Below are positions 62,201 to 64,000 of a stretch of DNA of 64,000 nt, one piece after another (position 1 is the first letter of the stretch; the number at the start of each line of letters is the position of its first letter). The position numbers and the translations under genes were made by a program. Origin of the DNA: Pseudomonas sp. S30 (GTDB lineage Bacteria; Pseudomonadota; Gammaproteobacteria; Pseudomonadales; Pseudomonadaceae); assembly GCF_016518545.1 (NCBI RefSeq), contig NZ_JACVTO010000001.1:186001-250000 (forward strand). Direction: 5' to 3'. A model generated the notes under the pieces. The model saw only the letters and a list, made by a program, of their open reading frames with translations. It ran no database searches and was not told the DNA's origin.

Positions 62201-62603
62201 GCGCCTTGCTGCCGCGCTTGGCGTGCCGGGCGCGTTGAAACCAGGGGTGCTGGTCGGAAGTGTGATTGATCACAAGTTCGGTGATCACCCGCAGCCCGCG
62301 GCGGTGGGCCTCGGCGATGAAGCGCCGCGCGTCGGCCAGGCTGCCGTAGTCCGGGTGCACGGCCTTGTATTCGGCGATGTCATAGCCATCGTCGCGCCGC
62401 GGCGAGGGATAGAACGGCAGCAGCCAGAGGGTGTTCACCCCCAGCTCGGCGATGTAGTCCAGCTTGCCGATCAGTCCGGCGAAGTCGCCGATGCCATCGC
62501 CGTTGGAGTCGAAGAACGACTTGATGTGCAGCTGGTAGATCACCGCATCCTTGTACCAGAGCGGGTCTTCGCTGAAGGCTGCCGGGCGCGCGCGCTTGGC
62601 CAT
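59292..62603 (-). CDS. treS: Trehalose synthase fused to maltokinase (TreS-Pep2)
   Basis: A 1103-residue bifunctional protein. Residues 1 to about 550 are GH13_16 trehalose synthase (IYQLHIKSFFDSNGDGIGDF, nucleophile region LGVDGLRLDAIPYLIERDG), which interconverts trehalose and maltose. The C-terminal part, from about 600, is a maltokinase: the kinase motif HGDLHLGQ and the metal segment IDFEGEPSRP are clear. The pair turns trehalose into maltose 1-phosphate for GlgE. It starts 36 bases after glgE. Confidence 0.95.
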   Translation of the reverse strand: MAKRARPAAFSEDPLWYKDAVIYQLHIKSFFDSNGDGIGDFAGLIGKLDYIAELGVNTLWLLPFYPSPRRDDGYDIAEYKAVHPDYGSLADARRFIAEAHRRGLRVITELVINHTSDQHPWFQRARHAKRGSKAREFYVWSDDDHKYDGTRIIFLDTEKSNWTWDPVAGQYFWHRFYSHQPDLNFDNPQVMKAVIGVMRFWLDLGVDGLRLDAIPYLIERDGTHNENLPETHRVLKTIRAEIDANYPDRMLLAEANQWPEDTRPYFGEGDGDECHMAFHFPLMPRMYMALAMEDRFPITDILRQTPEIPANCQWAIFLRNHDELTLEMVTDRERDYLWNYYAEDRRARINLGIRRRLAPLLQRDRRRIELLTSLLLSMPGTPTLYYGDELGMGDNIYLGDRDGVRTPMQWSPDRNGGFSKADPQRLVLPPVMDPLYGYQSVNVEAQSHDPHSLLNFNRRLLAVRNQQKAFGRGSLRMLSPNNRRILAYVREYTDAQGNTEVILCVANVSRAAQAAELDLSAYVDKVPVEMLGGNAFPPIGQLPFLLTLSPYGFYWFLLAPHDSLPSWHNTPTEGMPELNTLVLRQRLEELLQAPSVDTLQDTVLPEYLLKRRWFAGKESPIDAVRIRYGVRFGSPSHPVLLSELEVIGDGVSTQYQLPFGLLAEDQINSALPQQLALSRVRRASQVGLITDAFVLEPFVRAVLRACQDGTRLSTDAGELHFECTDQLAPLALGDDSAVRYLSAEQSNSSVVIGERAVLKLIRRVNPGIHPELEMSAYLTAAGFANISPLLAWVSRVDDQAQPHLLMIAQGYLSNQGDAWSWTQNTLERAIRDEMEPTQGSAEAHTDAQAELAGFATLLGRRLGEMHMLLGAPSADPAFSPRPSDSQDSQRWRQQIGAELDHALDLLGQHRGNLDPGSQALVDDLQQQREGLAQHIDQLARQAEGGLLMRVHGDLHLGQVLVVQGDAYLIDFEGEPSRPLEERRAMHSPYKDVSGVLRSFDYAAAMILRSASAVDLSDAARQARQRVARQYLHQSRHAFVHAYGLATAAMPNAWQHEDGARAALELFSLEKAAYEVTYEAENRPSWLAVPLQGLHALISTSGES

Positions 62604-62639
62604 GGGCGACTCCTTGCTGTATCGGGTTCGACGCTGCGT

Positions 62640-64000
62640 TCAGACGGGCTTGGAAATCCGCCAGATGCCGAACGGCTGATGCCAGGGCTCGATGCGCATC
62701 CATTGGGTCTTGCCGTACCAGGTCCAGCGATGCCCCGTCATCAGGTCTTCGCCTTGGGTGTGGGCGTCGTCGTCCAGTCCCAGCTCCCACAGTGGCAACT
62801 CGAAGTGCGCTTCCTGGGCGTTGTGCGGGTCCAGGCTGATGGCGACCAGGATGAAGTTGTCACCCTCGGCCGTGCGCTTGGCGAAGTAGAGGATCTGGTC
62901 GTTCCAGCAATTGAAGAAGGCGATGCCCAGGTGAGTCTGCAACGCCGGGTTCTGCCGGCGAATGCGGTTGAGCTGGGCGATTTCGGCAATGACGTTGCCA
63001 GGTGCCGTAAAGTCGCGTGGGCGAATCTGGTACTTCTCCGAGTCCAGGTACTCTTCCTTGCCCGGCAACGCCGCGCTCTCGCACAGTTCGAAGCCTGAAT
63101 ACATACCCCACAGACCTGAGCCCATGGTCGCTAGCGCGGCGCGGATGAGAAAGCCTGCGCGGCCGCTGCTGTGCAGGAAGAAGGGGTTGATGTCTGGCGT
63201 ATTGACGAAGAAGTTCGGGCGATAGCACAGGCTCCACGGCGGCTGATTGAGCTGCTCGAAATACGTGTGCAGTTCAGTCTTGGTGTTGCGCCAGGTGAAG
63301 TAGGTGTAACTCTGGGCATACCCGACCTTGCCGAGCCGCGCCATCATCGCCGGTCGGGTGAAGGCCTCGGCCAGGAACAGCACGTCCGGATAGCGGCTGC
63401 GCACATTGGCGATCAGCCATTGCCAGAACGGCAGGGGCTTGGTGTGCGGGTTATCCACGCGGAAAGTACGAACGCCCTCCTCCACCCAGCCGATGATCAC
63501 GTCGCGCAGGGCGATCCACAGCGAGGGGATGGCGTCCGGTGCGTAGAAATCGACGTTGACGATGTCCTGGTACTTTTTTGGCGGGTTCTCGGCGTAGCGA
63601 ATGGTGCCGTCCGGCCGCCAGCTGAACCAGCCGGGGTGCTCGCTGAGCCAAGGGTGATCCTGCGAGCACTGGATGGCGAAGTCCAGGGCGATTTCCAGAC
63701 CATGCTCGGCCGCAGCGGCCACCAGGCGGCGGAAGTCTTCGCGGCTGCCGAGCTGCGGATGGATGGCGTCGTGGCCGCCGTCCGGGCTGCCGATGGCGTA
63801 AGGGCTGCCCGGATCGTCCGGCCCCGCCTGCAGGGAGTTGTTGGGACCCTTGCGGTGCTGTCTGCCAATGGGATGGATGGGCGGGAAATACAACACGTCG
63901 AAGCCCATGTCACGGATCATCGGCAGGCGCTGGTGCACGTCGTCGAAGGTGCCGTGACGCGACGGGTCGTCGGTGATCGAGCGCGGGAACAGCTCGTACC
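62640..64000 (-). CDS. glgE: Maltosyltransferase GlgE, 5' end outside the window
   Basis: The C-terminal 453 codons of alpha-1,4-glucan:maltose-1-phosphate maltosyltransferase. The gene continues past position 64000: the in-frame codons at the edge read [16 protein letters not shown], a GlgE-type barrel strand. Markers: [20 protein letters not shown], the nucleophile RVDNPHTKP (Asp codon at 63453-63455) and VLFLAEAF with the acid/base Glu. GlgE extends glucan from maltose 1-phosphate. It heads the glgE-treS-glgB operon as far as visible. Confidence 0.94.
   Translation of the reverse strand, partial: YELFPRSITDDPSRHGTFDDVHQRLPMIRDMGFDVLYFPPIHPIGRQHRKGPNNSLQAGPDDPGSPYAIGSPDGGHDAIHPQLGSREDFRRLVAAAAEHGLEIALDFAIQCSQDHPWLSEHPGWFSWRPDGTIRYAENPPKKYQDIVNVDFYAPDAIPSLWIALRDVIIGWVEEGVRTFRVDNPHTKPLPFWQWLIANVRSRYPDVLFLAEAFTRPAMMARLGKVGYAQSYTYFTWRNTKTELHTYFEQLNQPPWSLCYRPNFFVNTPDINPFFLHSSGRAGFLIRAALATMGSGLWGMYSGFELCESAALPGKEEYLDSEKYQIRPRDFTAPGNVIAEIAQLNRIRRQNPALQTHLGIAFFNCWNDQILYFAKRTAEGDNFILVAISLDPHNAQEAHFELPLWELGLDDDAHTQGEDLMTGHRWTWYGKTQWMRIEPWHQPFGIWRISKPV

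Overview
The window is GC-rich, densely coded DNA that reads as a chromosome segment of a Pseudomonas, most likely of the P. putida/fluorescens lineage. The reasons are the gene families (Bcr/CflA efflux, YghU glutathione transferase, zwf-gnd pair, split trehalose/alpha-glucan cluster with TreS-maltokinase and GlgE, TorF-type porin, isoquinoline-oxidoreductase-like molybdenum hydroxylase), the codon use and the general gene style. This identification is by recognition only; no search was run. No tRNA, rRNA, insertion sequence, integrase or CRISPR array was seen.

Layout. 1-6.7 kb: unlinked housekeeping and envelope genes (DUF1624 membrane protein, a DUF2059-type lipoprotein, a dCache-GGDEF diguanylate cyclase, UvsE UV endonuclease, a secreted glycine heptad-repeat protein, a TorF-family porin-like protein). 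6.9-12.7 kb: a molybdenum-hydroxylase operon (2Fe-2S subunit, Tat-exported catalytic subunit, tri-haem cytochrome c, XdhC, MocA) that should oxidise an unknown substrate in the periplasm. 13.2-19.2 kb, all on the minus strand: MarR, LysR, TauD/TfdA dioxygenase, acyl-adenylating enzyme, thermostable-hemolysin/GNAT-like protein and Bcr/CflA exporter. This looks like a small specialised-metabolite pathway with its own regulators and exporter. A hydrolase and a CynX-type transporter diverge from marR.

21.6-29.7 kb: an NCS1 permease, a DUF1330 protein, a RibB/RibBA-type enzyme and a four-gene PotD-type ABC importer. The DUF1330/ribB divergent promoter and the ABC operon promoter carry nearly the same palindromic operator, so they probably form one small regulon. 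A YghU-type transferase follows. 29.7-32.3 kb: zwf and gnd (oxidative pentose phosphate steps) on the minus strand.

33.7-64 kb: the trehalose/alpha-glucan locus. On the plus strand, glgA-treZ-malQ-treY-DUF2934-glgX form a tightly coupled operon ending in a strong intrinsic terminator. On the minus strand, glgE-treS/maltokinase-glgB converge on it. Together they can turn trehalose into maltose 1-phosphate and branched glucan (TreS, maltokinase, GlgE, GlgB) and return glucan to trehalose (GlgX, MalQ, TreY, TreZ). No glgC is present in the window. Between the two operons sits a 12 kb accessory block: a cytoplasmic-looking family 8 polysaccharide lyase, a 3101-residue RHS/TccC-like giant protein with a duplicated N-terminal module and a membrane-segment-rich C-terminal cassette, and a 69-residue protein resembling a cold-shock domain that has lost its RNA-binding motifs. 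This block and the TauD/ligase cluster are the best candidates for undescribed biology.
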